From Acidimicrobiales bacterium (GTDB lineage Bacteria > Actinomycetota > Acidimicrobiia > Acidimicrobiales > SHLQ01), in assembly GCA_020628865.1 (NCBI GenBank), contig JAHDEJ010000019.1, positions 24,140 to 88,139 of the forward strand: 64,000 bases of DNA, read 5' to 3'. The translations under genes were made by a program, and so were the position numbers. This document shows positions 52,034 through 60,683 of the stretch, one piece after another. Within the stretch, counting starts at the first letter, position 1, and each line of letters starts with the position of its first letter. Under the pieces are notes generated by a model. That model searched no databases, was not told where the DNA came from, and was given only the letters and a program-made list of their open reading frames with translations.

Positions 52034-52803
52034 CCACGGTGGCTCGTCCGGAAAAGGTCGACGTCTTCGGCGTCGGCCTGTCGGTCACCGACTATGCCGA
52101 TGCAACCGAGCGCATCGTCGCCGCTGGCAAGGCCCACGAGTCGTTCGGGATGAGCGCGCTCGCCACGCACGGGCTGATGGAAGCCGTGCACGACGAGTCG
52201 TTCATGGAGGTCGTCAACGGCCTCGACATGGTCACGTGCGATGGGCAACCTGTGCGTTGGGCGATGAACATCCTGCACAAGACCGGTCTCACCGACCGGG
52301 TCTACGGACCCGACCTCACGTGGAAGGTGTGCGGCGCCGCCGCCGATGCAGGTGTCGGACTCTATCTGTTCGGTTCGACCCCTGAGACGTGTGACGCCTT
52401 CGTGGCGGCGATCAAGAAGGAATGGCCACACGCAATCATCTCGGACGTGCAGCCCGATCGCTTCCGCGACGCGACCCCCGAAGAGGACGCGGCCGATGTG
52501 GAGCGAATGAATGCCTCCGGCGCCGGCGTGGTACTGGTCGGCCGGGGCTGCCCTCGACAGGAGCGTTGGGTCGGTGCGCACCAGGGCCGTGTGAACGCAG
52601 CAATGATGGCCGTTGGAGCCGCCTTTGACTACCATGCCGGCCAGCTGAGAAAGCCTCCTGCGCTCATGCAGAAGTACGGCTTCGAATGGCTTTGGCGACT
52701 TGGCCTCGAACCGAAGAGGCTGTTCAAGAGGTATGCCGTGACGAACTCGCAATATGTTCTGGAACTCGGTAAGGCAGTCATCGCCCAACGGCGTTCGTCC
52801 TGA
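52030..52803 (+). CDS. WecG/TagA/CpsF-family glycosyltransferase (GT26)
   Basis: This 257-residue protein is of the UDP-N-acetyl-mannosamine(uronic acid) transferase family: [19 protein letters not shown], the ATHGLM strand with T46, [13 protein letters not shown] with Asp71, [48 protein letters not shown] and [29 protein letters not shown]. Members add the second sugar of teichoic acid linkage units or ECA. It fits with the WecC-type UDP-sugar dehydrogenase at 32037. Overlaps the SDR gene by four bases (ATGA). Confidence 0.92.
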   Translation: MTTVARPEKVDVFGVGLSVTDYADATERIVAAGKAHESFGMSALATHGLMEAVHDESFMEVVNGLDMVTCDGQPVRWAMNILHKTGLTDRVYGPDLTWKVCGAAADAGVGLYLFGSTPETCDAFVAAIKKEWPHAIISDVQPDRFRDATPEEDAADVERMNASGAGVVLVGRGCPRQERWVGAHQGRVNAAMMAVGAAFDYHAGQLRKPPALMQKYGFEWLWRLGLEPKRLFKRYAVTNSQYVLELGKAVIAQRRSS

Positions 52804-52811
52804 ATCGTCGA

Positions 52812-54008
52812 TTGCTCGTGGCTCCGAAGTTTTCTCTCCCCGCGCGACGTCTCCCGAGCGGCGACCGCCCGCTCGTCACGTTCCTGTTGCGGAATCTGAA
52901 CCAATACCGCCTGTCGTTCTACGAACTCCTTCGCGAAGGGCTCGATGCCGAGGGCATCGACCTTCGACTGGTCACCGCATCGGGGATGGTGGAAGACGCT
53001 GAAAAAGGCGATGTGGCCTCCCTCGAATGGGCGGAGCATCGCCCGTTCAAGGAGGTCAAGATCAAGGGCGTGTCGCTGCTCTGGCAGCCGGGGTTCGATC
53101 TCGCCCGCGCGAGTGATCTTCTGATCACCGAACAGGCTTCGAAGCAACTGTTCAACATCGTCCTTGCCTACGGCCAAGGGCTCTTGGGAACTCGGCACGC
53201 CTTTTGGGGCCACGGTCGGAACCTCCAAGCCTCTCACGAAACCGAGAGCGGTACAGGCGAAGGACTCAAACAACGCCTCACCTCGCGCGCCCACTGGTTC
53301 TTCTCGTACAACGACATGTCCACGGATCTCGCAGTCGACGCAGGCATGCAGCGAGATCGTGTGACACCGACGATGAACGCAACGGACACCAAGCGAATTC
53401 GCGATGCGTTGGCTGGCGTTGACGCAGCGAGAGTTCGAGACGACTTCGGCTTCGGCGATGGGCCGCTTGCCCTCTTCATGGGGGGGCTGTCGCCCAAGAA
53501 ACGAGTCGACTTCCTGCTGGAGTCTGCCATCGCAATTCGTCAGCAGGTGCCAGATTTCGAGTTGGTGGTCATCGGCGACGGGCCGGTTCGAGACCTGGTC
53601 TCCGATGCCTGCGAGCGCCATCCTTGGATTCACTGGCTTGGCGCCATGTACGACGAGAGTCGGGTCGCTCCGGCCTCTGTGTGCTCAGTTCAGCTGATGC
53701 CAGGTCTGGTTGGTTTGAACATTGTTGATGCCTTCGCCCTCGGAATCCCGACGGTGACGACAGGTATCGATTGGCACAGCCCCGAGATCGACTATCTCCA
53801 ACACGACCGGAACGGCCTCATGTTGCCGGAGGATACCTCTCCTGACCACTTCGCCGACGAGGTCGCCCGGCTCCTGGGCGACGGGCCCCGGGTGACGGCG
53901 ATGCAGGCCGAAGCGGCACTGTGGGGCGAACGTTTGAGCTCGGAGGACATGGCCGATCGATTCGTCCAGGGGATCCTCGAGGCTCTCGCCGCCCCCCGGA
54001 GGTCGTGA
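52812..54008 (+). CDS. Glycosyltransferase family 4
   Basis: This 398-residue GT-B protein has VTFLLRNLNQYRLSFYELLREGL near the N-terminus, GHGRNLQASHET in the acceptor half, LALFMGGLSPKKRVDFLLES and FELVVIGDGPVRDLV in the donor half, and VQLMPGLVGLNIVDAFALGIPTVTTGI, where the usual E-x7-E region reads GLNIVDAF, a variant seen in some polysaccharide GT4s. A TTG 52812 start is used; GTG 52818 is equally possible. It lies eight bases after the WecG-type gene in the same direction. Confidence 0.85.
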   Translation: MLVAPKFSLPARRLPSGDRPLVTFLLRNLNQYRLSFYELLREGLDAEGIDLRLVTASGMVEDAEKGDVASLEWAEHRPFKEVKIKGVSLLWQPGFDLARASDLLITEQASKQLFNIVLAYGQGLLGTRHAFWGHGRNLQASHETESGTGEGLKQRLTSRAHWFFSYNDMSTDLAVDAGMQRDRVTPTMNATDTKRIRDALAGVDAARVRDDFGFGDGPLALFMGGLSPKKRVDFLLESAIAIRQQVPDFELVVIGDGPVRDLVSDACERHPWIHWLGAMYDESRVAPASVCSVQLMPGLVGLNIVDAFALGIPTVTTGIDWHSPEIDYLQHDRNGLMLPEDTSPDHFADEVARLLGDGPRVTAMQAEAALWGERLSSEDMADRFVQGILEALAAPRRS

Positions 54009-54072
54009 GGCCAACCCGTTGCGACACGGCTGGTAACGTCGAGGCTCGCCGACAAGCGGAGTGGGGTAGCAA

Positions 54073-54888
54073 TTGATCACGATCGTGCCGACAGCGGGAC
54101 TTTGCAACAGAATGCGGGCGGTGAACGGCGCCGCATCGCTTGCTGCCCAGGCGTCCGTTCCACTCCGGGTTGTGTGGTGGGCAACCTGGGATCTCAATTC
54201 GTCCTACGGACGGATCTTCGACCGAAGCCTCCTGCCCGGCGAACTGATCGAGCGGTCGATACCATCTCGCGCAGGCCAGAAGTTGCTCGAGCTCGAAGAA
54301 GTGGCACGGAGCAGACTCCCGTCGAAGTCGCTCGTGATTCCTTCGGCAGCATCTGGGCCGTCTGAGTTCGATCCTGCGGCCGTCGTCAAGGCAGCGAAGA
54401 GCGGACAGTCCGTTTGGATTCGCAGCCTCTCCACGCTCGACGATCACCCCGAGCCGTTTTCGATGTTTGCTCCGTCGGATGAAGTTCGCAGCTTGGTCGA
54501 CGCGATTCCAGCAGTCGATCAGGAGTCACCGCCTGTCGGCGTTCACATTCGTCGGACCGACAGTGTGCAGTCAATCTCGAACAGCCCGATGAGCGCCTTC
54601 GAACGATTGATTGATGCCGAAATCAGCTCCAACTCGGACCAGCGATTCTTCGTAGCCACAGACGACCCGGATTCGTTCCGGCACCTGCAAGAGCGCTACG
54701 GCGATGCGGTGAGCGAGTACCCAAAGCGGAGTTATGCGCGAAATGACCCGAACGGTGTGGTCGATGCCGCAGTCGACTTCTGGGCGCTAACGCAGTGCAG
54801 GAAGATTCTTGGCAGTTTCTACAGTTCGTTCACGATGACCGCAGCTGAAGCCGGTGGCGCAGAGCTCGTGATGGCACTCGAGGAGTGA
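54073..54888 (+). CDS. Fucosyltransferase-like glycosyltransferase (O-/alpha-1,6-FucT superfamily motifs)
   Basis: This 271-residue protein opens ITIVPTAGLCNRMRAVNGAASLAA, resembling the G-x-GNR-x-R start of NodZ-like and related fucosyltransferases, and has VGVHIRRTDSVQ near residue 160, matching the HxRRxD GDP-binding motif. ILGSFYSSFTMTAAEAGG near the end corresponds to the S/T-x-S-F conserved tail. GDP-fucose is the classical donor of this superfamily; the neighbouring GDP-mannose 3,5-epimerase suggests a GDP-L-galactose-like donor. TTG start inferred. It ends one base before the convergent epimerase gene. Confidence 0.72.
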   Translation: MITIVPTAGLCNRMRAVNGAASLAAQASVPLRVVWWATWDLNSSYGRIFDRSLLPGELIERSIPSRAGQKLLELEEVARSRLPSKSLVIPSAASGPSEFDPAAVVKAAKSGQSVWIRSLSTLDDHPEPFSMFAPSDEVRSLVDAIPAVDQESPPVGVHIRRTDSVQSISNSPMSAFERLIDAEISSNSDQRFFVATDDPDSFRHLQERYGDAVSEYPKRSYARNDPNGVVDAAVDFWALTQCRKILGSFYSSFTMTAAEAGGAELVMALEE

Positions 54889-54889
54889 A

Positions 54890-55858
54890 TCAGCGGGTTG
54901 CGACCACCTGGTCGTACACCCACGCGTACGTACGTTCCATGCCATCGCGGAGGGTCGTCGACGGTTCCCAACCGAGCACGTCATTGATGAGCGTGTTGTC
55001 GCTGTTCCGCCCCCGCACGCCCTGCGGCGCAGACAGGTCATGGACGCGTTCAACGGTGATGCCAGCAATCTCTGCCACAAGGTCCACGAGACCGTTGATG
55101 CTGATGAGTTCGGCTGAACCGATATTGAGCGGTTCCCGGAAGTCGCTGTTCAACAGCGCCTTGGTTCCGTACACGCAGTCGTCGATGTACATGAAACTCC
55201 GAGTCTGAAGTCCGTCGCCCCACACGTCGATGGTGTGATTGCCGCTCAACTTGGCTTCTGCGATCTTGCGGGAGATTGCAGCGGGAGCCTTCTCGCGTCC
55301 ACCCGTCCAAGTGCCGTTTGGACCGTAGACATTGTGGTAGCGGCCGGAGCGGGTTTCGAGCCCGAAGTCTTCGTAGTAGTGGCGACACATCCGTTCGCTG
55401 AAGAGCTTCTCCCAGCCGTATCCATCCTCTGGCATCGCCGGGTACGCATCCGCTTCCTTCAGCGCGGTCACGTTGGGGTCGGTCTGCTTCCCTGCGGCAT
55501 AGACACATGCCGACGAGGCGTAGAAGTACTGCGAGACATCGGCATCCTTGGCCGCCATCAGGAGGTGCGTGTTGATCAGGACACTGAGCATGCAGAGTGC
55601 CCGGTTGTTTTCGATGAAGCCCATACCGCCCATGTCGGCGGCAAGGTTGTAGACGACGTCGACACCGTCCGCCGCAGCGATGCACGCTTCCTTCTCGCCG
55701 AGATCGGAAACGATGTTCTCCACGTGATCGTGTACCTGGTACCACTCGGCCAACGGCTTGATATCGACCGAACGAACCTCAAACCCGTCGCCGAGAAGGC
55801 TCTCCACCAAATGGCCACCGATGAAACCGCCACCGCCAGCAACAAGTGCCTTTTTCAC
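54890..55858 (-). CDS. GDP-mannose 3,5-epimerase-like enzyme
   Basis: This 322-residue extended SDR is very close in pattern to plant GME. AGGGGFIGGHL binds NAD; VYNLAADMGGMGFIENN, FYASSACVYAAGK, DGYGWEKLFSE, NGTWTGGREKAPAA, DGLQTRSFMYIDDC and GVRGRNSDNTLI all have plant counterparts. The four catalytic residues of Arabidopsis GME (C145, Y174, K178, K217) map to C118, Y147, K151 and K190 with identical spacing. The product would be GDP-L-galactose (or GDP-L-gulose). It is the only minus-strand gene in this part of block II, divergent from the third BY-kinase. Confidence 0.92.
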   Translation of the reverse strand: MKKALVAGGGGFIGGHLVESLLGDGFEVRSVDIKPLAEWYQVHDHVENIVSDLGEKEACIAAADGVDVVYNLAADMGGMGFIENNRALCMLSVLINTHLLMAAKDADVSQYFYASSACVYAAGKQTDPNVTALKEADAYPAMPEDGYGWEKLFSERMCRHYYEDFGLETRSGRYHNVYGPNGTWTGGREKAPAAISRKIAEAKLSGNHTIDVWGDGLQTRSFMYIDDCVYGTKALLNSDFREPLNIGSAELISINGLVDLVAEIAGITVERVHDLSAPQGVRGRNSDNTLINDVLGWEPSTTLRDGMERTYAWVYDQVVATR

Positions 55859-56142
55859 AATTCAACCTCAGAGTTCTGGGGCGCGTTGCACGCCGTGAGT
55901 ATCCGTCGCCAAGAGGCGACCGGCGGCCCCCATTGCCACCGGCTGTGACCGCCGCCAGCCGAGCTGCCACCCGGACGTAAAAACCCTAGCGCTGATGTAT
56001 GAGAAGGCTCCAGATCCGTTCGACCCATCTCCTCACATTCAGTCTGATCGCACCGATCTACACCCAGCGGGAGCTGTCGAATGAACGGGTTGGGCGTACG
56101 TAGACAGTAGAGTTTCAGATTGTCCGACGTTGGAAAGCGGTC
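55859..56142. promoter_or_regulatory. Divergent intergenic region between GDP-mannose epimerase and third Wzz/BY-kinase
   Basis: These 284 bases hold no convincing frame. They must contain both divergent promoters. The only clear element is a GGAAAG ribosome site just before the BY-kinase ATG. The sequence 55975-56060 is AT-richer than average, consistent with a promoter, but no confident -35/-10 pair was found. Confidence 0.4.
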
Positions 56143-57705
56143 ATGGCCGAACCGGTAGCTGAACTACAACTGAGCGACTATCTCGATATCGCTCGCCGCC
56201 GCAGGTGGATCATCGCTGCGATTGTCCTCATGGCACTTGCAGCCGCCATTGCCGCATCGGCCGCCGCCACTCCGCAGTACCGGGCTCAGGCCCGTGTCCG
56301 GGTGGAGACGGCATCCGCCAACAACATCTTGGACGACGCAACGAACCTTTCGAGCAGTGTGCGAAACCGCAACCTCCAGAACGAGGTCGAGTTCGCAAAT
56401 TCGGATCGCGTGCGTGAGCGTGCGTCGCAATCGTTCGGTGAGAACATTTCCGCCAGCGTTGCCCCGGCCGACAGCTCGGACACATTGACGTTCAGCGTGG
56501 TCGACAGCGATCCCGAGCGGGCCGCCAACATCGCAAACACCTTCGCGAACGCCTATGTCAGCGAGCGGTCCGTTGCATCGGGTGAGCGGTTTCTGAACGC
56601 GGTCACCGTGATCAACGAACGGTTGGCAGAAATCAGCGAAGAGCGACTCTTTCTCGAGCGTCAGCTCGAGACCACGAGCGACGAGTCGAGCGTCGCAATT
56701 CAGATCGCCACGCTCGATGCAGAAGAGGCGCGGCTGCGCTCACAGCTGAACGAGATCGACGTGCTGAGCCAGGTGAGCCAGAGCGCGTCTGTGGCCATTC
56801 TCAATGCGGCGAACCCGCCCGGTTCTCCATTCGCACCGTCGTGGACCCGCAACATCGCGCTTGCGCTGGTGGCCGGCATGATCCTGGGTGTCGGTGCGGC
56901 GCTGCTCAGGGAAACGCTGGACGACACGGTCGTCAACAAGCGGGATTTCGAACGTGCAGCGGACGGCACGCCGGTGCTTGGCGTGATTCCGAAGCCGTGG
57001 AACGGTCGGCGACGCGGCAGGGACCGCCGCCTGATCGCCAGCCGAACCGGGGCATTCACCGAGGCATTCCGCTCTCTTCGCTCGGCGATCGAGCTGGGTC
57101 AAGCCACCGGCGGTGACGTCCGTTCGATCCTTGTGACGAGCGCGAATCCGGCCGAAGGAAAGTCCACCGTCGCCTCGCACCTGGCACTCTCGTTTGCGCG
57201 AGCCGGAGCGAACGTCCTCGTGATCGACGCCGACATGCACAACCCCACGCAGCACGAGATGTTCGGTGTGGAGAACGTGAACGGCTTGGCCGAACACCTG
57301 GCCAACATCGGCGAAGCGGAAATCGTGACCGAGCAGGGTTCGGGCGAAGGTCTGCTCTCGATCATCCCCGCTGGTACGAGCGCCTCCCCCCCGGCCGAGC
57401 TGCTGAGCTCCATGGCAGCGCATGAGTTCATCCAGAAGCTGTCGTACGCCTACGACCTCGTGATCGTCGACTCTCCCCCGCTTCGCCCGGTTGCCGACAC
57501 GCTGCCGTTGGCACGAATCGTCGACGGCACGTTGCTGGTGGGCATGCGCGGACAGACCAACGCCAAGGAAGTCGATCAGGCCATGGAGTTGTTGGCTCGG
57601 GCGCAGTCCCGTCCCCTTGGCGCTGTCTTGAACGGCGCCGACGAGGCCGACGGTGGCTATGGCTATGGGTACGGCTACGGCTACGGGGCCAACAAGAAGA
57701 AGTGA
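56143..57705 (+). CDS. Wzz-type chain-length regulator fused to BY-kinase with Gly-Tyr tail
   Basis: This 520-residue protein has helices at about 22-42 and 236-255 bracketing a periplasmic segment with a coiled coil (155-205). The kinase domain has Walker A TSANPAEGKST (332-342), Walker A' VLVIDADMHNP (358-368) and Walker B LVIVDSPPLRP. The C-terminus is GGYGYGYGYGYGANKKK, an alternating Gly-Tyr tail with five tyrosines (506-514) and a basic end, a regular autophosphorylation cluster. It stands alone at the right boundary of the polysaccharide block. Confidence 0.93.
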   Translation: MAEPVAELQLSDYLDIARRRRWIIAAIVLMALAAAIAASAAATPQYRAQARVRVETASANNILDDATNLSSSVRNRNLQNEVEFANSDRVRERASQSFGENISASVAPADSSDTLTFSVVDSDPERAANIANTFANAYVSERSVASGERFLNAVTVINERLAEISEERLFLERQLETTSDESSVAIQIATLDAEEARLRSQLNEIDVLSQVSQSASVAILNAANPPGSPFAPSWTRNIALALVAGMILGVGAALLRETLDDTVVNKRDFERAADGTPVLGVIPKPWNGRRRGRDRRLIASRTGAFTEAFRSLRSAIELGQATGGDVRSILVTSANPAEGKSTVASHLALSFARAGANVLVIDADMHNPTQHEMFGVENVNGLAEHLANIGEAEIVTEQGSGEGLLSIIPAGTSASPPAELLSSMAAHEFIQKLSYAYDLVIVDSPPLRPVADTLPLARIVDGTLLVGMRGQTNAKEVDQAMELLARAQSRPLGAVLNGADEADGGYGYGYGYGYGANKKK

Positions 57706-57712
57706 GCCGTCG

Positions 57713-58480
57713 CTAGCGGATCGTCGGGCTGGAGCCTCGCCGATCCAGCCAACCCACGGCAATGGCCATGGCTCTGGGGTCGTGGCGAAGATGGTGCCGT
57801 GCCCCTTCGATGATGCGCAGGTCGGCGAGTCCGTGGGCGTCGGCGATGGCCCGTGCGTCGAGCGGCGGTACCGCATCGTCGTTGCTGCCGTGGAGGACAA
57901 GCAGGGCGGTGTCCTCGGTGAGCTTCTCCGCTGCCCGCACCGTGGAGACTTCTTGCAGCTCTTTGGCCCAGCGATTGAAGTCCGGTGGGAACGCCGGGTC
58001 GCTGATGGCCTGACACAGGCGTGCGTGCGACAAGAGCTCTCGGGGGCGACCCGCCCAGTCCTGGAAGTCGGCCGGTGCCGCCACGCAGATCACGCCTTCG
58101 ATGTTGCCGTCCGCCGCAGCAGCATCGACCGAGAGTGCGCCTCCGGTTCCGAAGCCAAGCAGGTAGATGCTGTCGTTGACGCCTTCGGTGGCCCGCAACG
58201 CGTCGATGGCCGCGCGGAGGTCCCGGCGCCACCCGAAGAGCGAGAAGTGTCCCTCGCTGCCGGCGAGACCGCGGAACGCGAAGGTCAGCGCATGCATGCG
58301 CGCCTCGCTGGCGATCCGGTCGGCCAGCCCCGGGAAGGTGTTGTAGGAATTCGCTCCGCCGCCGCCGGGATCGGTGGGAAAGCCGGGAACGACGACGACG
58401 CCTGGGCATTCGAAGTCCGATTCGGGGCTCGCCAGCCAGCCTTCGAGCTTGCCGACGCTGCCCTGAATGTTGCGTTCCAC
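57713..58480 (-). CDS. Alpha/beta-hydrolase-fold protein lacking the serine nucleophile
   Basis: This 255-residue protein has VVVVPGFPTDPGGGG (oxyanion-side strand), FAFRGLAGSEGHFSLFGWRRDL and, at the nucleophile elbow, LLGFGTGGAL: residues 109-113 are G-F-G-T-G, so Gly111 takes the place of the GxSxG serine. LVLHGSNDDAVPPLDA supplies the acid and EGARHHLRHDP the histidine. With Asp and His kept but no Ser, ordinary esterase activity is unlikely. GTG 58480 is the start. It is eight bases downstream of a 63-residue gene in the same direction. Confidence 0.82.
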   Translation of the reverse strand: MERNIQGSVGKLEGWLASPESDFECPGVVVVPGFPTDPGGGGANSYNTFPGLADRIASEARMHALTFAFRGLAGSEGHFSLFGWRRDLRAAIDALRATEGVNDSIYLLGFGTGGALSVDAAAADGNIEGVICVAAPADFQDWAGRPRELLSHARLCQAISDPAFPPDFNRWAKELQEVSTVRAAEKLTEDTALLVLHGSNDDAVPPLDARAIADAHGLADLRIIEGARHHLRHDPRAMAIAVGWLDRRGSSPTIR

Positions 58481-58488
58481 GGTCGGGC

Positions 58489-58680
58489 TCAGACCGAACG
58501 GAGGCGGTATCCCCGGTTGCGGGCCTCGGCCAGCGTGTCAGGTCCGAATGTGGCTACGAGTTCGCTCTCGACGAGCTCGTCGATGATCGCTTCGTTGTCG
58601 ACCGCATCGACGTCGTAGACGACCTGGGTCCGCTTGTCGCCGATGAACTGGTGCTCTGCGTACTTCTTGGGCCGATCCAT
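58489..58680 (-). CDS. Small uncharacterised protein, 63 residues
   Basis: Starts at ATG 58680 (MDRPKKYAEHQFIGDKRTQV) and continues with a mixed, non-repetitive, charged sequence (VYDVDAVDNEAIIDELVESEL) ending RNRGYRLRSV. No membrane segment or known domain is recognised. Composition and the close spacing to the hydrolase gene argue for a real gene, perhaps co-transcribed with it. A longer frame to 58728 would run through the terminator-like stem-loop, so the shorter start is preferred. Confidence 0.6.
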   Translation of the reverse strand: MDRPKKYAEHQFIGDKRTQVVYDVDAVDNEAIIDELVESELVATFGPDTLAEARNRGYRLRSV

Positions 58681-58696
58681 GAGCGAAATCGTACTC

Positions 58697-58736
58697 AAAA
58701 ATGAGGGAGGTGGAGCAGCCGTGGCCACTCCACCTC
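58697..58736 (-). terminator. Possible intrinsic terminator on the minus strand
   Basis: GAGGTGGAG (58707-58715) pairs perfectly with CTCCACCTC (58728-58736), a 9-base-pair stem with a 12-base loop. Read on the minus strand it is followed within six bases by TTTTT (58701-58697). It would end the minus operon coming from 60595, about 270 bases downstream of that operon's last stop, just before the 63-residue gene begins. Confidence 0.4.
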
Positions 58737-59008
58737 ACCCCAATATTTCGTTCGCTGGAAAAACCGATTCAACCTTGCGCCTGCGATACAGGTGCGGTCG
58801 GGTGGAACGACGTCCGACGGTTCACATCGGCGGTGTCTGACACTGTCTCTAGCACGGACAGCGAGTCAACTCTCGCGACGTGGTCCAGCGGGTCCGACCT
58901 AGCGGTCAGACACCTCCAAGGTTCCATATCGAGTATTGATCTGGACCACCCCCTTTCTTTGGTGAGCCCAGAATATCGCGGGGAGGCTCGCCGTGCTGGT
59001 CGGGGCGG
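58737..59008. other. Non-coding stretch between the small gene and the membrane-protein gene
   Basis: About 270 bases with no convincing reading frame on either strand, AT-richer than the neighbouring genes (for example CAATATTTCG near 58741 and TCCATATCGAGTATTGAT near 58923). It probably contains the promoter of the minus-strand 58680 gene at its left side and the 3' untranslated region of the 59009 gene. I see no RNA gene. Confidence 0.4.
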
Positions 59009-59461
59009 TCACTCGTTGACGTCTGCCTCGTCGCCGATCGCTCCGATGTCCCGGAGGTAGCGAAGGAACTCGTCGACAACCACGGTCACGTGGACGGCGT
59101 CGAGATCGGCTCGTTGGCTGACGGCTCGGGCAACGGCATGATCGACGGCGCTGATCTCATCACCGACGGCTTCGTCGGCCTCGACCCAGTCTCCACCGAG
59201 TTCTTCCCCAAAATCGCTCGCCATGCCGAGCGAATCGAACCAATCGAGCACCCAACGGATGATCTGGTCGACATCCGTGTGCGAGAGGACGGCCGAGACC
59301 TCGTAGGGAATGGCCTCGGCCACCGCCTCGACGGCGTCATCGACCTCGAGCAGCGCCGGAGCGATGGTTTCCTCGAGTTCGATGGAGACGCGCGAGACCG
59401 CCGCTACGGCCACGGCAACCACCGCAGCGATGGCAACCAGTATCAGGAGGATTGGGACCAC
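59009..59461 (-). CDS. Single-span membrane protein with acidic cytoplasmic or periplasmic domain
   Basis: This 150-residue protein begins with one hydrophobic helix (VPILLILVAIAAVVAVAVAAV, about 2-22) and continues as a helical, strongly acidic domain (LEETIAPALLEVDDAVEAVAEA, DEAVGDEISAVDHAVARAVSQRADLDA). No family is recognised. It lies 18 bases downstream of the acyl-CoA dehydrogenase gene in the same direction and probably shares its transcript. Confidence 0.7.
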   Translation of the reverse strand: MVPILLILVAIAAVVAVAVAAVSRVSIELEETIAPALLEVDDAVEAVAEAIPYEVSAVLSHTDVDQIIRWVLDWFDSLGMASDFGEELGGDWVEADEAVGDEISAVDHAVARAVSQRADLDAVHVTVVVDEFLRYLRDIGAIGDEADVNE

Positions 59462-59479
59462 GGCCGGCCCGGCGTTCGA

Positions 59480-60595
59480 TCAGATGCCGATGCGCTGTGC
59501 GAGAAGCTCGCGGTGGTACGTCGGGTCACCGAACATGAGCTCGGAGCTCTTGGCCCGCTTGAAGTACAGGTGTGCCGGGTGTTCCCAGGTGAAGCCGATG
59601 CCACCGTGGATCTGAATGTTCTCTGCGGCCGAGTGGAAGTAGGCCTCTGAGCAGTAGGACTTGGCAAGGCTGGCCATGGCCGGAAGCTCGTCGTTGTCTT
59701 CTGCGGCGCACCAGGCGGCGTAGTAGGCGGCCGACTTTGCGGACTCGACCTCGAGCAGCATGTCGGCGCACTTGTGCTTGATGGCCTGGAACGAGCCGAT
59801 GGGCCGGCCGAACTGCACGCGAACCTTGGCGTACTCGACAGCCATGTCGAGCACCATCTGGGCTCCACCGACCTGCTCGGCAGCGAGCGCCACGGCGGCA
59901 CGGTCGAGCACCTTTTCGATGGTGGCCCAGCCGGACCCGTCGGCGCCGACGAGGCGGCCGGGTGTGTCGCTGAGCTCGATCTTGGCCTGCTTGCGGGTCT
60001 GATCCATCGTGGCGAGGGCCGTGCGGCTCATGCCGGCGGCGTCACCATCGACTGCGAACAGCGAAACACCTGCTTCAGTGCGAGCGGCCACGAGGACCAT
60101 GCCGGCCGTGTGGCCGTCGATCACGTAGTGCTTCACGCCGTTGAGCTTCCATGCATCGCCGTCGGCGGTAGCGGTTGCGGCCACACCGCTCTCGTCCCAG
60201 CGGCCGCTCTCTTCGGTGATGGCGAGGGTGGCGATGAGTTCGCCGGAAGCCATGGCCGGGAGGTAGTCGCCGGCCGCAGCGTCATCGCCGGCAAGCATGA
60301 GCGTGGAGGTGGCGAGCACGGCGCTGGAGAAGAACGGGGCGCACAGCAGTGCACGGCCCATCTCTTCGAGCACCACGATCATCTCAACCCAGCCGAAGCC
60401 CTGGCCGCCATGTGCCTCGGGAATCATGAGGCTCTGCAGGCCCATCTGCTCGGCCATCTGGGACCAGACCTCGGCGTCGTAGCCGGACTCGGTCTCCATG
60501 AGTTCTCGTACCGTTGCCTCCGAGGACTTCTCCTCGAGGAACTGGCGGACGAATCCGCGAAGCTGGTCCTGTTCTTCGGTGAAGGCAAACTGCAT
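59480..60595 (-). CDS. Acyl-CoA dehydrogenase (FadE-type)
   Basis: This 371-residue FAD enzyme introduces an alpha-beta double bond into an acyl-CoA. An N-terminal helical domain (FAFTEEQDQLRGFVRQFLEEK) is followed by LMIPEAHGGQGFGWVEMIVVLEEMG, the beta-domain with LAITEESG and KLNGVKHYVIDG, then helices with VQFGRPIGSFQAIKHKCADML and the FAD/dimer motif IQIHGGIGFTWEHPAHLYFKRA. Several Actinobacteria carry many such paralogues for lipid or sterol degradation; the chain-length preference cannot be inferred. Confidence 0.93.
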   Translation of the reverse strand: MQFAFTEEQDQLRGFVRQFLEEKSSEATVRELMETESGYDAEVWSQMAEQMGLQSLMIPEAHGGQGFGWVEMIVVLEEMGRALLCAPFFSSAVLATSTLMLAGDDAAAGDYLPAMASGELIATLAITEESGRWDESGVAATATADGDAWKLNGVKHYVIDGHTAGMVLVAARTEAGVSLFAVDGDAAGMSRTALATMDQTRKQAKIELSDTPGRLVGADGSGWATIEKVLDRAAVALAAEQVGGAQMVLDMAVEYAKVRVQFGRPIGSFQAIKHKCADMLLEVESAKSAAYYAAWCAAEDNDELPAMASLAKSYCSEAYFHSAAENIQIHGGIGFTWEHPAHLYFKRAKSSELMFGDPTYHRELLAQRIGI

Positions 60596-60683
60596 GGGCA
60601 GATGTTACCCGCTGGTATCGGGCCGGGTCGACCCCGGTGGGCGACGATCGGAACGCGATCTGTGCGGTCGCTACGATCGGGCC

